Shown piece by piece: positions 8,250-14,989 of a stretch of DNA of 20,232 nt. The stretch's first letter is position 1; every line of letters starts with the position of its first letter. The stretch lies in assembly GCA_017381835.1 (NCBI GenBank), contig JAFOBK010000075.1, positions 1 to 20,232 of the forward strand, given 5' to 3'. Made by a program: the position numbers and the translations under genes. The notes under the pieces were generated by a model. The model saw only the letters and a list, made by a program, of their open reading frames with translations, ran no database searches and had not been told where the DNA came from. The DNA is from Oscillospiraceae bacterium. Lineage in GTDB: Bacteria; Bacillota_A; Clostridia; Oscillospirales; Oscillospiraceae.

Positions 8250-8278
8250 TTGTAGATTCTTCATTTGTATGGTAGTAT
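8250..8278 (+). promoter_or_regulatory. Possible promoter for the rightward lipoprotein gene
   Basis: TTGTAG (8250-8255), a 17-base spacer and TAGTAT (8273-8278) lie 46 bases before the ATG at 8325. The hexamers are moderate matches, so this is only a candidate. Confidence 0.4.
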
Positions 8279-8324
8279 GTCAGTAGAGTGTTTGTAAAAA
8301 TAATTTACTGAGGAGGATGCCCCA

Positions 8325-8831
8325 ATGAAAAGAATCGTGATGATCCTATTGGTATTGACTTGCATGTTGGGACTCACTGGTTGTGATCCTGCATGGGATG
8401 AAATTGATGGGGATGAGCTACTTGAACATACAGTAAAGATTGAACTGTATGATTACGAAAACACAAAGCCGAAACTTCTGAAACTAAATAGAAGGAAAAA
8501 GCCAGTCTTTGATTTTGACAAAGCAACCTTTATTGCGGAACTTGAGGAATCCCGTTTTGAAGATTTAATAATGGACATGGATGGGTATGAATGCATTATG
8601 TCCTGGAATGCCTTGAATGAGCCAATCGGGAAAACCTTGGTGCTGTATCAAGACAATGGCGATATGGTTGTTTTATTCAGCTGTGTTTATAAAAAAGAAC
8701 ATAAAGCTACAAAATATTATGGAGAGTGCAATGTTTTCGATAAAAATGGGGTGTTTATTGAACATATTGGAAGAAGCGGCAGCGATTATGTAGATACGCT
8801 GGAAGCACTCTATTTTGAAGATAACACATAA
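8325..8831 (+). CDS. Small AT-rich predicted lipoprotein of unknown function
   Basis: The 168-residue protein has a short type II signal (MKRIVMILLVLTCMLG) and the lipobox LTGC with acceptor Cys20, so it should be anchored outside the membrane. The mature part is charged, mixed alpha/beta in look, with no motif I can name. AGGAGG at 8311-8316 sits 8 bases before the ATG. Base and codon use differ clearly from the core genes: it uses CTA, TTA-like and AGA/ATA-type codons freely and is much richer in A and T. The start region is divergent from the lipoprotein gene at 7432-8163, and a four-hairpin repeat follows the stop. I infer recent acquisition. It could be an immunity-type or cargo lipoprotein, but nothing in the sequence proves that. 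Confidence 0.82.
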   Translation: MKRIVMILLVLTCMLGLTGCDPAWDEIDGDELLEHTVKIELYDYENTKPKLLKLNRRKKPVFDFDKATFIAELEESRFEDLIMDMDGYECIMSWNALNEPIGKTLVLYQDNGDMVVLFSCVYKKEHKATKYYGECNVFDKNGVFIEHIGRSGSDYVDTLEALYFEDNT

Positions 8832-8859
8832 CGATTTCAAACTGTTACGCATCGCACCA

Positions 8860-8970
8860 AAGGCCCCCTCTGACGAGGGGGCTGTCACCGAAGGTGACTG
8901 GGGGAGAGAAAACTACCCCTCAGTCATTGGCTAAAATCGCCAATGACAGCTCCCCTGACAAGGGGAGCCT
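8860..8970. repeat. Four-hairpin palindromic repeat element (MITE/REP-like)
   Basis: Four stems occur in a row: GCCCCCTC/GAGGGGGC (8863-8870 with 8875-8882), GTCACC/GGTGAC (8884-8889 with 8893-8898), GTCATTGGC/GCCAATGAC (8923-8931 with 8939-8947) and GCTCCCCT/AGGGGAGC (8949-8956 with 8961-8968). The two halves are imperfect reverse complements of one another, each starting AAGGC when read inward. It fills most of the 190-base gap between the AT-rich lipoprotein and GNAT genes. No ORF fits inside it, so any mobility would need help from elsewhere. Confidence 0.85.
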
Positions 8971-9021
8971 TGGGCGCTCACGCACCAGTAAAATAACTTG
9001 ATTTGACGGGGTGAGTATACA

Positions 9022-9462
9022 ATGAAAACACGGATTGTGGACGATGAGATAAAGCTTGTTGCATATTATCCAAACTATGCAACTGCACTAGAATGGTATC
9101 AGGATTTAGAGTTGTGCAAACAAGTAGACAACAGAGATACCGCGTATGATATAAACCTATTAAAGGGAATGTATAAGTATTTGAACAACCATGGCGATTT
9201 GTTTTATATCAAGTATAAAAACAGACTGTGCGGTGATGTATGTTTGCAACCAAATGGCGAAGTTAATATCGTGATTGCAAAGCCTTTTCAAAACAAACAC
9301 ATTGGAAGACGGGTTATTAACGAAATAATCCAGTTAGCGAAGGAAAAGAACATTCCGCAACTGCACGCTGAAATCTACTGGTTTAATACGCAATCGCAGA
9401 AGATGTTCCAAAGTATTGGCTTCAAAAAAGTAGATGATGAAGATTATATCTTAGCTTTATAA
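9022..9462 (+). CDS. GNAT-family N-acetyltransferase
   Basis: Predicted acetyl-CoA-dependent acetyltransferase; the substrate is unknown. The 146-residue protein has the acetyl-CoA-binding motif A as QNKHIGRRV (90-98, of the Q/R-x-x-G-x-G/A type). It also has the motif B region FNTQSQKMFQSIGFKKV (121-137), where the late YW-F-N-T-Q-S segment forms the acceptor side. The ATG at 9022 has a GGGGTGAG-like site at 9008-9015. Like the gene at 8325 it is AT-rich and uses TTA and CTA codons, unlike the flanking core genes, so it may belong to the same acquired segment. Its 3' end faces nrdD across a shared terminator. Small GNATs of this size modify amines, antibiotics, ribosomal proteins or toxin-like targets; nothing here decides between these. 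Confidence 0.88.
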   Translation: MKTRIVDDEIKLVAYYPNYATALEWYQDLELCKQVDNRDTAYDINLLKGMYKYLNNHGDLFYIKYKNRLCGDVCLQPNGEVNIVIAKPFQNKHIGRRVINEIIQLAKEKNIPQLHAEIYWFNTQSQKMFQSIGFKKVDDEDYILAL

Positions 9463-9512
9463 ATTCCAATTTGTTAAACGGCTATCTTTCAATACTGAGC
9501 TGCTACAAATCA

Positions 9513-9545
9513 AAAAACCTGCACAGGCAAACTGTGCAGGTTTTT
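9513..9545. terminator. Bidirectional terminator between the GNAT gene and nrdD
   Basis: A perfect 14 bp stem (AAAAACCTGCACAG at 9513-9526, CTGTGCAGGTTTTT at 9532-9545) with loop GCAAA lies between two convergent genes. The A and T flanks supply U tracts in both directions. Confidence 0.9.
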
Positions 9546-9551
9546 ACTTTC

Positions 9552-11729
9552 TTACAGATGCAGCACTCTGTCCTTGATCTCCTGGGTTCTACCCTGGTTC
9601 CAGTACTGGGTGCCGATGTAGCCGCAGGTTCTGCGGGCCACATTCATCTTGCTCTGGTCGGTGTTGCCGCAGTTGGGGCAGACCCAAACGAGCTTGCCGT
9701 CCTCATCCTCCTGGATGCTGATCTCGCCGTCGTAGCCGCACTCCTGGCAGTAGTCAGACTTGGTGTTCAGCTCTGCGTACATGATGTTGTCATAGATGTA
9801 CTTCATCAGTTCCAGCACAGCATCGATATTCTGCTGCATGTTGGGAACTTCCACATAGCTGATAGCACCGCCGGGGCTGAGCTGCTGGAAGTCGGCTTCG
9901 AAACGCAGCTTGGTGAAAGCATCGATCTCCTCGGATACATGGACATGGTAGGAGTTGGTGATATAGGTCTTGTCGGTGATGCCGGGCACCATACCGAAGC
10001 GCTTCTGCAGGCACTTGGCGAACTTGTAGGTGGTGGACTCCAGGGGCGTGCCGTAGAGGGAGAAGTGGATGTTGTGCTTTTCTCTCCACTTGAAGCACAT
10101 GTCATTCATATGCTGCATGACCCGGAGCGCAAAGGGCTTGGCCTCCTCGTCGGTGTGGCTCTTGCCGGTCATGTACTTGACGCATTCGTAAAGACCTGCA
10201 TAGCCCAGGGAAATGGTGGAGTAGCCGCCGAAGAGCAGCTTGTCGATGGGTTCGCCCTTAGGAAGTCTTGCCAATGCGCCATACTGCCACAGAATGGGAG
10301 CGGCATCGGAGAGGGTGCCCAACAGACGCTTATGCCGGCACAGAAGTGCCTCGTAGCACAGATCCAGGCGCTCGTCAAAGATCTTCCAGAACTTCTCCAT
10401 GTCCCGGCCGGAGGACAGGGCCACATCCACCAGGTTAATGGTGACAACGCCCTGGTTGAAACGGCCGTAGTACTTAGGCTTGCCGTTTTCGTCCACATAG
10501 GGAGTCAGGAAGGAGCGGCAGCCCATGCAGGTGTAGCAATGGCCTTCGCCGTTGGAGTCAACCTTCAGCTCCAGCATCTTCTTTTCGCTGATGTAGTCGG
10601 GAACCATCCGCTTGGCGGTGCACTGGGCAGCCAGACGGGTCAGATACCAGTAGGGGGAGTCCTCGGTGATATTGTCCTCTTCCAGAACGTAGATCAGCTT
10701 GGGGAAGGCGGGGGTGATCCAAACACCCTTCTCATTCTTGACACCTTCATAACGCTGGCGGAGCATTTCCTCAATGATCACAGCCAGATCCTTCTTCTCC
10801 TGCTCGTTTCTTGCCTCGTTCAGGTACATGAATACGGTGATGAAGGGAGCCTGACCGTTGGTGGTCATGAGCGTTACCACCTGGTACTGGATGGTCTGCA
10901 CACCTCTGCGGATCTCTTCCCGCAGCCGTGCTTCCACAACCTTGGAGATAGCCTCTTCAGCGGCGTTTACACCCAGGGTTTCCATTTCCTGCTCAACCAC
11001 CTTGCGGATCTTTTCACGGCTTACCTGAACAAAGGGAGCCAGGTGGGTCAGGCTGATGGACTGACCGCCGTACTGGTTGGATGCCACCTGAGCAATGATC
11101 TGGGTGGCGATGTTGCAGGCGGTAGAGAAGGAGTGAGGCTTCTCAATCATAGTGCCGGAGATGACGGTGCCGTTCTGCAGCATGTCCTCCAGGTTCACCA
11201 GATCGCAGTTATGCATATGCTGGGCATAGTAGTCAGTGTCATGGAAGTGGATAATGCCTGCGTTGTGGGCATCCACAATCTCCTTGGGCAGCAGCATACG
11301 GCTGGTGATGTCCTTGGAAACCTCACCGGCCATATAGTCACGCTGAACCGCGTTGATGGTGGGGTTCTTGTTGGCATTCTCCTGCTTGACTTCCTCGTTA
11401 TTGCACTCGATCAGGCTCAGAATACGGTCGTCGGTGGTGTTGGACTGACGCATCAGGCTGCGGGTATAACGGTAAGTAATATAGGTCTTGGCGACCTCAA
11501 AGGCACCGTGAGCCATAATGGACTTTTCCACCAGATCCTGGATTTCTTCCACGGCAGGGGAGCGGCCCATTTCTTCGCAGGCGATCTGCACATGCTCGGT
11601 GATGCGCTTGATCTGCAAAGGCGTCATACGAACGCTTTCTTCCACAGCGTTGTTGGCTTTGGTAATGGCAGCTTCGATCTTGGCAGCATCGAAGATTGCC
11701 TCGGCACCGTTTCTCTTAATAATCTTCAT
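9552..11729 (-). CDS. nrdD: Anaerobic (class III) ribonucleoside-triphosphate reductase
   Basis: Reduces NTPs to dNTPs under anoxic conditions with a glycyl radical. The 725 residues begin with an ATP-cone allosteric domain (about 1-92, KRNGAEAIFDAAKI). The catalytic barrel holds the CYTCMGCRSFLTP active-site segment. The C-terminus has a zinc site (Cys661, Cys664, Cys684, Cys687 in CQECG and CPNCG) and the radical motif RRTCGYIG with Gly703. The ATG at 11727-11729 has GGGAGG about 8 bases upstream. The gene has its own promoter overlapped by NrdR-type boxes, so dNTP-dependent repression is likely. The activase NrdG, needed to make the radical and usually the next gene, is not adjacent: a terminator and a GNAT gene follow. 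The gene contains no TTA, CTA or TCA codon. Confidence 0.97.
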   Translation of the reverse strand: MKIIKRNGAEAIFDAAKIEAAITKANNAVEESVRMTPLQIKRITEHVQIACEEMGRSPAVEEIQDLVEKSIMAHGAFEVAKTYITYRYTRSLMRQSNTTDDRILSLIECNNEEVKQENANKNPTINAVQRDYMAGEVSKDITSRMLLPKEIVDAHNAGIIHFHDTDYYAQHMHNCDLVNLEDMLQNGTVISGTMIEKPHSFSTACNIATQIIAQVASNQYGGQSISLTHLAPFVQVSREKIRKVVEQEMETLGVNAAEEAISKVVEARLREEIRRGVQTIQYQVVTLMTTNGQAPFITVFMYLNEARNEQEKKDLAVIIEEMLRQRYEGVKNEKGVWITPAFPKLIYVLEEDNITEDSPYWYLTRLAAQCTAKRMVPDYISEKKMLELKVDSNGEGHCYTCMGCRSFLTPYVDENGKPKYYGRFNQGVVTINLVDVALSSGRDMEKFWKIFDERLDLCYEALLCRHKRLLGTLSDAAPILWQYGALARLPKGEPIDKLLFGGYSTISLGYAGLYECVKYMTGKSHTDEEAKPFALRVMQHMNDMCFKWREKHNIHFSLYGTPLESTTYKFAKCLQKRFGMVPGITDKTYITNSYHVHVSEEIDAFTKLRFEADFQQLSPGGAISYVEVPNMQQNIDAVLELMKYIYDNIMYAELNTKSDYCQECGYDGEISIQEDEDGKLVWVCPNCGNTDQSKMNVARRTCGYIGTQYWNQGRTQEIKDRVLHL

Positions 11730-11776
11730 ATCTATAACCTCCCAGGGTTAGTCTATTGATCTTGTGTGCAGGACAC

Positions 11777-11804
11777 ATTATACAACATATTGTGGCAAAT
11801 GCAA
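11777..11804 (-). promoter_or_regulatory. nrdD promoter
   Basis: On the minus strand a perfect TATAAT lies at 11777-11782. The best -35 is TTGCAT at 11799-11804 with a 16-base spacer, a weak match. The -10 is about 50 bases upstream of the nrdD start codon and is overlapped by NrdR box 1. Confidence 0.65.
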
Positions 11805-11827
11805 TAGGAAAATACAAAATATTGTGA
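11780..11827. promoter_or_regulatory. Tandem NrdR boxes upstream of nrdD
   Basis: Two 16-bp near-palindromes, ATACAACATATTGTGG (11780-11795) and ATACAAAATATTGTGA (11812-11827), lie 32 bp apart start to start, about three helical turns. Both fit the known NrdR box pattern (ACA...ATAT..TTGTG-like), and the spacing is the one described for NrdR pairs. Box 1 overlaps the nrdD -10. NrdR itself is not in the window. Confidence 0.85.
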
Positions 11828-11933
11828 GGTTGGAAAAATTTTTACAAATTGTTCATAAATGGGAATAATAATTATTCTCGTTTCCGGAATGCCAATTTCG
11901 GAGCGAAAACCGGCAGAATGGGAAAAGAAATGT

Positions 11934-11962
11934 TTGAAATACAGAAAATAGAATAGTATAAT
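11934..11962 (+). promoter_or_regulatory. galM promoter
   Basis: TTGAAA (11934-11939), a 17-base spacer and a perfect TATAAT (11957-11962) place transcription start near 11969, 50 bases before the galM ATG. The remainder of the 289-base nrdD-galM gap (11828-11933) shows no other clear signal. Confidence 0.75.
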
Positions 11963-12018
11963 GAAGAAAAACTTTTGTGGAAGCCCCAGGAAAACATTGC
12001 TTGAAGGAGTTGTTTCAT

Positions 12019-13044
12019 ATGAATGTTAAGCCCTTTGGCGTTCTGCCCGATGGCAGACAGACCCATCTTTATACCATTACCGGCGGCGGTTTGGAAGCTG
12101 CCATTACCGACTTTGGTGCCATCCTTGTGAGCCTGATGGTTCCGGATCGGGAAGGTAATATGGCCGATGTGGTGCTGGGCTTTGATGAAGCGGCACCCTA
12201 TAGCGTATCCGGTGCCTGCCTGGGCGCGACCGTAGGCCGCAATGCCAACCGTATTGCCGGCGCGGCCTTCACCCTGAACGGCAAGACCTATACCATGGCA
12301 AAGAATGACAATGCCAATAACTGCCACAGCGGCCCGGATTCCTACAACTACCGCTTGTGGGACGTATTTTCCCATACGGAATCCGCTCTGTGCCTGACAC
12401 TGGAGAGTCCCAACGGCGACCAGGGTTTCCCCGGCAAGGCAAAGATCCGGGTCACCTATACCCTGGAGCATCCCGGCACTCTGAGAATCACCTATGACGG
12501 TATCAGCGATGAGGATACGGTCTTTAATATGACCAATCACTCCTACTTTAACCTGGCCGGCCACGAAAAGGGTGAGAAGGCCATGACCCAGACCCTGATG
12601 ATGCCCGCAAGGGTTTTCACCGTGTCCGATGACCAGTCCATTCCCATCGGCGAGCTGCGCAGCGTGGAGGGCAGCCCCATGGACTTCCGCATCCCCAAGC
12701 CCATCGGCCGGGATATCAACGAAGACTATGAACCTCTGAAACTGCAGCATGGCTATGACCACAATTTTGAGGTGTTCTGCAATCCCTGCGCCATTCTCAC
12801 CGATCCAGAATCTGGCCGGAGTATGAGCGTTGTCACCGATTGCCCCGGTGTGCAGCTCTATACTGCCAATTTCCTGAACGAAACCGGCAAGGACGGCGTG
12901 GTCTACGGCAAGCGTCACGGCATTTGCCTGGAAACCCAGTACTATCCCGATGCGGTGAACCATCCCCAGTGGGCGCAGCCTTTTGTCAAGGCCGGTGAAC
13001 CCTACCACTCTGAAACTAAGTTTATCTTCTCTTATGTCCAATAA
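12019..13044 (+). CDS. galM: Aldose 1-epimerase (galactose mutarotase)
   Basis: Interconverts alpha and beta anomers of galactose or glucose, feeding the Leloir pathway. The 341-residue length is normal. The known active-site residues are all in place: His103 (NNCHSG), His174 (TNHSYFNLAG, general acid), Asp247 (GYDHNF) and Glu305 (GICLETQYYPDAVNHP, general base). I chose the ATG at 12019 because AAGGAG (12004-12009) lies 9 bases upstream; the frame remains open back to a GTG at 11977, but the promoter would put that codon at the very start of the RNA with no ribosome site. No galK or galT is adjacent, and the gene is a single unit ending at a strong terminator. There is no signal peptide. Confidence 0.94.
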   Translation: MNVKPFGVLPDGRQTHLYTITGGGLEAAITDFGAILVSLMVPDREGNMADVVLGFDEAAPYSVSGACLGATVGRNANRIAGAAFTLNGKTYTMAKNDNANNCHSGPDSYNYRLWDVFSHTESALCLTLESPNGDQGFPGKAKIRVTYTLEHPGTLRITYDGISDEDTVFNMTNHSYFNLAGHEKGEKAMTQTLMMPARVFTVSDDQSIPIGELRSVEGSPMDFRIPKPIGRDINEDYEPLKLQHGYDHNFEVFCNPCAILTDPESGRSMSVVTDCPGVQLYTANFLNETGKDGVVYGKRHGICLETQYYPDAVNHPQWAQPFVKAGEPYHSETKFIFSYVQ

Positions 13045-13076
13045 ACCGGGTCAGATAGCTGGCCCGGTTATTTTTT
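13044..13076 (+). terminator. Rho-independent terminator after galM
   Basis: An 11-bp stem with one G-U pair (AACCGGGTCAG at 13044-13054, CTGGCCCGGTT at 13059-13069, loop ATAG) is followed by ATTTTTT. It begins on the last base of the galM stop codon. Confidence 0.9.
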
Positions 13077-13135
13077 GGAACATACCATCCCGCTACGCAT
13101 AAACTGTCCTATACACCAAAACGGGAGGTATTACC

Positions 13136-13942
13136 ATGTCTGATCGCACAAATGGAAGTGTGGTTTGCTGCGCAGAGGATCTGCGCCAGGCCCTTTCCAT
13201 CCATACCCAAAAGATCACCGACAGCTGCCGGGATAAAGACTGCATTGAAGATTTGCGGGTCTATCTGACCGCAGGTTCTCAGAAGATCCTGGACAGCTGC
13301 GCCAGTGCGAAGGTACGCTGCGCAGACCTTTTGTATACTTATATTGATGTAGAGCCGGTGGCATTTGACCGGAATCATTATTGCATTGACCTGACCTTCT
13401 ACTACCGGATCCTGGCCGATGCCACAGTGGGGGTCAACCGGCCGGTGGCGCTGCAGGGTCTTGCCATGTTCTCCAAGCGGGCAGTGCTCTGCGGCGAGGA
13501 CAGCCGGGCGCACATCTATACCAGCCGTACCCGCCTGGACGGCTCCGACGGCCTTTCCCGGGTCAGTGCCAATCACCCGACCGCGGTGGTGGAGGTGCTG
13601 GATCCCATGGTTCTCAGCTCCAAAATCCGGGAGCGCTGCCATCATGGTGCCATTGCCCAGATCCCGGCGGGGATCCGCTGCCTCTTTGACGAGGAACTGG
13701 TCACCGGGGATGCGGAGCGGATTTTGCAGGTGACCCTGGGTCAGTTCTCCATTATTCGGCTGGAACGGGATGCCCAGCTGCTGGTGCCGGTGCTGGATTA
13801 CAGCATCCCCACCAAGGAGTGCTGCGACAGTCCCGGCTGCGGGGAGGATCCCTGCGAGATGTTCAGCAGGATTCCCTTCCCGGAAGGCCAGTTCGTACCC
13901 CGTGGCTGCGACCATTGCCCCTCCAACACCTGCGACTGCTAA
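13136..13942 (+). CDS. Cysteine-rich conserved hypothetical protein, 268 residues
   Basis: No function assigned. The protein has 18 cysteines, clustered at the N-terminus (CC at 11-12, Cys31, Cys36) and in the tail (ECCDSPGCGEDPC at 228-240, CDHC at 258-261, and a terminal CDC). The middle (about 60-215) looks beta-rich, with DLLYTYIDVEPVAFDRNHY, VEVLDPMVL and VTLGQFSIIRLERD. I see no signal peptide or membrane helix. GGGAGG at 13123-13128 precedes the ATG by 7 bases. From memory it resembles an uncharacterised family found widely in Clostridia; I cannot verify that here. The Cys-rich ends and cytosolic nature would fit a spore-coat or metal-binding protein, which is inference. It stands alone between two terminators. 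Confidence 0.85.
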   Translation: MSDRTNGSVVCCAEDLRQALSIHTQKITDSCRDKDCIEDLRVYLTAGSQKILDSCASAKVRCADLLYTYIDVEPVAFDRNHYCIDLTFYYRILADATVGVNRPVALQGLAMFSKRAVLCGEDSRAHIYTSRTRLDGSDGLSRVSANHPTAVVEVLDPMVLSSKIRERCHHGAIAQIPAGIRCLFDEELVTGDAERILQVTLGQFSIIRLERDAQLLVPVLDYSIPTKECCDSPGCGEDPCEMFSRIPFPEGQFVPRGCDHCPSNTCDC

Positions 13943-13945
13943 TGT

Positions 13946-13968
13946 AGGGGCGGATTCCATATCCGCCC
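13946..13968. repeat. Short hairpin repeat of the GTAGGGGCGGAT type
   Basis: An 8-bp perfect stem, GGGCGGAT (13948-13955) and ATCCGCCC (13961-13968), with loop TCCAT, is preceded by GTAGG and begins 4 bases after the stop codon. The GTAGGG edge resembles the arms of the repeat at 7301-7375. Confidence 0.6.
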
Positions 13969-13969
13969 G

Positions 13970-14004
13970 AAAAAAAGACCCGCTCATTCCGAGCGGGTTT
14001 TCTT
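13970..14004. terminator. Bidirectional terminator, overlapping the 3' end of the leftward gene
   Basis: Stem ACCCGCTC (13978-13985) and GAGCGGGT (13991-13998) with loop ATTCC has an A7 tract on the left and TTTTCTT on the right. It therefore serves both the 13136-13942 gene and the leftward PadR operon. The stop codon of the leftward gene (13984-13986) lies inside the stem. Confidence 0.88.
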
Positions 14005-14511
14005 ATTATCCAGTTGCTCCAACAGCAATTGATATTCCGGGGTATCCACCACATTTCTGATGGGGAAATCTGCCATAGCTGCCGCTTTGGATGGATATAG
14101 CCTTACTCCATCGTAGGGGGTCAGATGGGTTTTCCACTGGGATGCAATAGACAAAAACCGGGTTGCATCTTCTGTAATGAGAAAGCATTCCCGGGTAGGG
14201 GAGATATAAATCAGGGGAATATTGCTGTGCAGGTCAAAGGATTCCCCCACGCTTGCGATGAATCCGCCGTTGCTGCATGTTGCAGCAATGTCCACCCTTG
14301 GCACAGCATAAAAATCTACGATGGGCACATTGTCCTCAAACAGAAAATGCACATCATTATCTTTTGCAAACTGTTGATAGAGTTCCCATTCCTTTTTCTT
14401 TACACTCATGGGCATTGCGTTGATGCTGACACCCACGGGAATCACCGGCTCTCCGTCAGAAATAAAACCCACGGCGCCCTCTGTGCCAGAAAAATCCATA
14501 TAAATCGCCAT
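13984..14511 (-). CDS. Hypothetical protein, third gene of the PadR operon
   Basis: A 175-residue soluble protein with no signal peptide or membrane helix and no family I can name with confidence. It starts MAIYMDFSGTEGAVGFISD and has a central VGESFDLHSNIPLIYISP then ECFLITEDATRFLSIA. The latter pattern faintly recalls SMI1/KNR4 (SUKH) proteins, but this is a weak impression. The ATG (14509-14511) begins 1 base after the stop of the upstream HAAS-type gene, whose last codons (AAG AGG AAA) act as the ribosome site. The last codons form part of the terminator stem. Tight coupling suggests it works with the membrane protein or responds to the same PadR signal. Confidence 0.78.
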   Translation of the reverse strand: MAIYMDFSGTEGAVGFISDGEPVIPVGVSINAMPMSVKKKEWELYQQFAKDNDVHFLFEDNVPIVDFYAVPRVDIAATCSNGGFIASVGESFDLHSNIPLIYISPTRECFLITEDATRFLSIASQWKTHLTPYDGVRLYPSKAAAMADFPIRNVVDTPEYQLLLEQLDNKKTRSE

Positions 14512-14512
14512 A

Positions 14513-14989
14513 TTATTTCCTCTTCAGCTTACCAAGGGCAATAAAGCCGATGATACTCAGGATCAACAATAATCCATACAGAGCGAACCGATAAAGAAAT
14601 ACATCCGGGGAAGCGGTGACAAAGATGGCCGTCGGGCCGTCCGCACCGCCGATGATTCCAATATCTGCACCGTGGCGGGGTCTGCCGAAGATCATCATCA
14701 GGATGCCTGCAGACCAATGACGGATCAGGCGGAAACCGGAAACAGCAGCCAGCAGCAGACAAACCCACCGCCAGGGACTTTTCTTATATGTATATTCCTG
14801 CATTTGGCGGTTCAGCTCCGCAGCTGCATCCTTGGGACTTCCCAATTCTGTCAAAATGGTTTCGATACTCTGTCCGTCCTCCAAACGGGCTTCCACAGAA
14901 CTTCTGAAGTCTGTCATGACCCGGTCTTTGAGTGCTTTCGGCATATTCAGTCTGCGGCGGACAGACCGCAGGTATTTCTCTATATTCAT
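14513..14989 (-). CDS. HAAS-type (DUF1700-like) membrane protein with IGGADGPTAIF motif
   Basis: A 158-residue protein. Residues 1-65 are a helical HAAS-type domain (YLRSVRRRLNMPKALK, then GSPKDAAAELNRQ), which is commonly encoded beside PadR regulators. Hydrophobic segments follow at about 75-100 and 131-152, ending in a basic tail (KLKRK). Between them, IGIIGGADGPTAIF (110-123) closely matches a conserved segment of the beta subunits of Na+-pumping decarboxylases (OadB/GcdB), where the Asp takes part in Na+ transport. The rest of that subunit is absent. The start overlaps the padR stop (ATGA at 14986-14989) and has GGAGGA upstream; the frame is open to 15040, but that would lie inside padR. 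I infer a small regulatory or channel-like membrane protein; function is unproven. Confidence 0.85.
   Translation of the reverse strand: MNIEKYLRSVRRRLNMPKALKDRVMTDFRSSVEARLEDGQSIETILTELGSPKDAAAELNRQMQEYTYKKSPWRWVCLLLAAVSGFRLIRHWSAGILMMIFGRPRHGADIGIIGGADGPTAIFVTASPDVFLYRFALYGLLLILSIIGFIALGKLKRK

Noticed and set aside
8232..8260. TTGACC as the -35 of the gene at 8325
   Set aside because: No acceptable -10 lies 16-18 bases downstream; the TTGTAG/TAGTAT pair is a better, though modest, choice.
8860..8970. CRISPR array or tRNA-like cloverleaf
   Set aside because: There are no equal-length direct repeats with spacers, and no tRNA anticodon arm or T-loop signature. The stems are all GC-rich inverted repeats of a dispersed element.
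9471..11759. A 762-codon open frame on the plus strand opposite nrdD
   Set aside because: Same cause: it is codon-aligned with nrdD, which has no TTA, CTA or TCA. nrdD has all family motifs and a promoter; the antisense frame has neither.
11872..13041. A 389-codon minus-strand frame over galM
   Set aside because: It is a mirror of galM. It lacks a ribosome site and would cross the galM promoter; galM keeps all active-site residues.
13109..13987. A 292-codon minus-strand frame opposite the cysteine-rich gene
   Set aside because: It starts inside the terminator region without a ribosome site and has no motif. The plus-strand gene has GGGAGG and a conserved-looking product.
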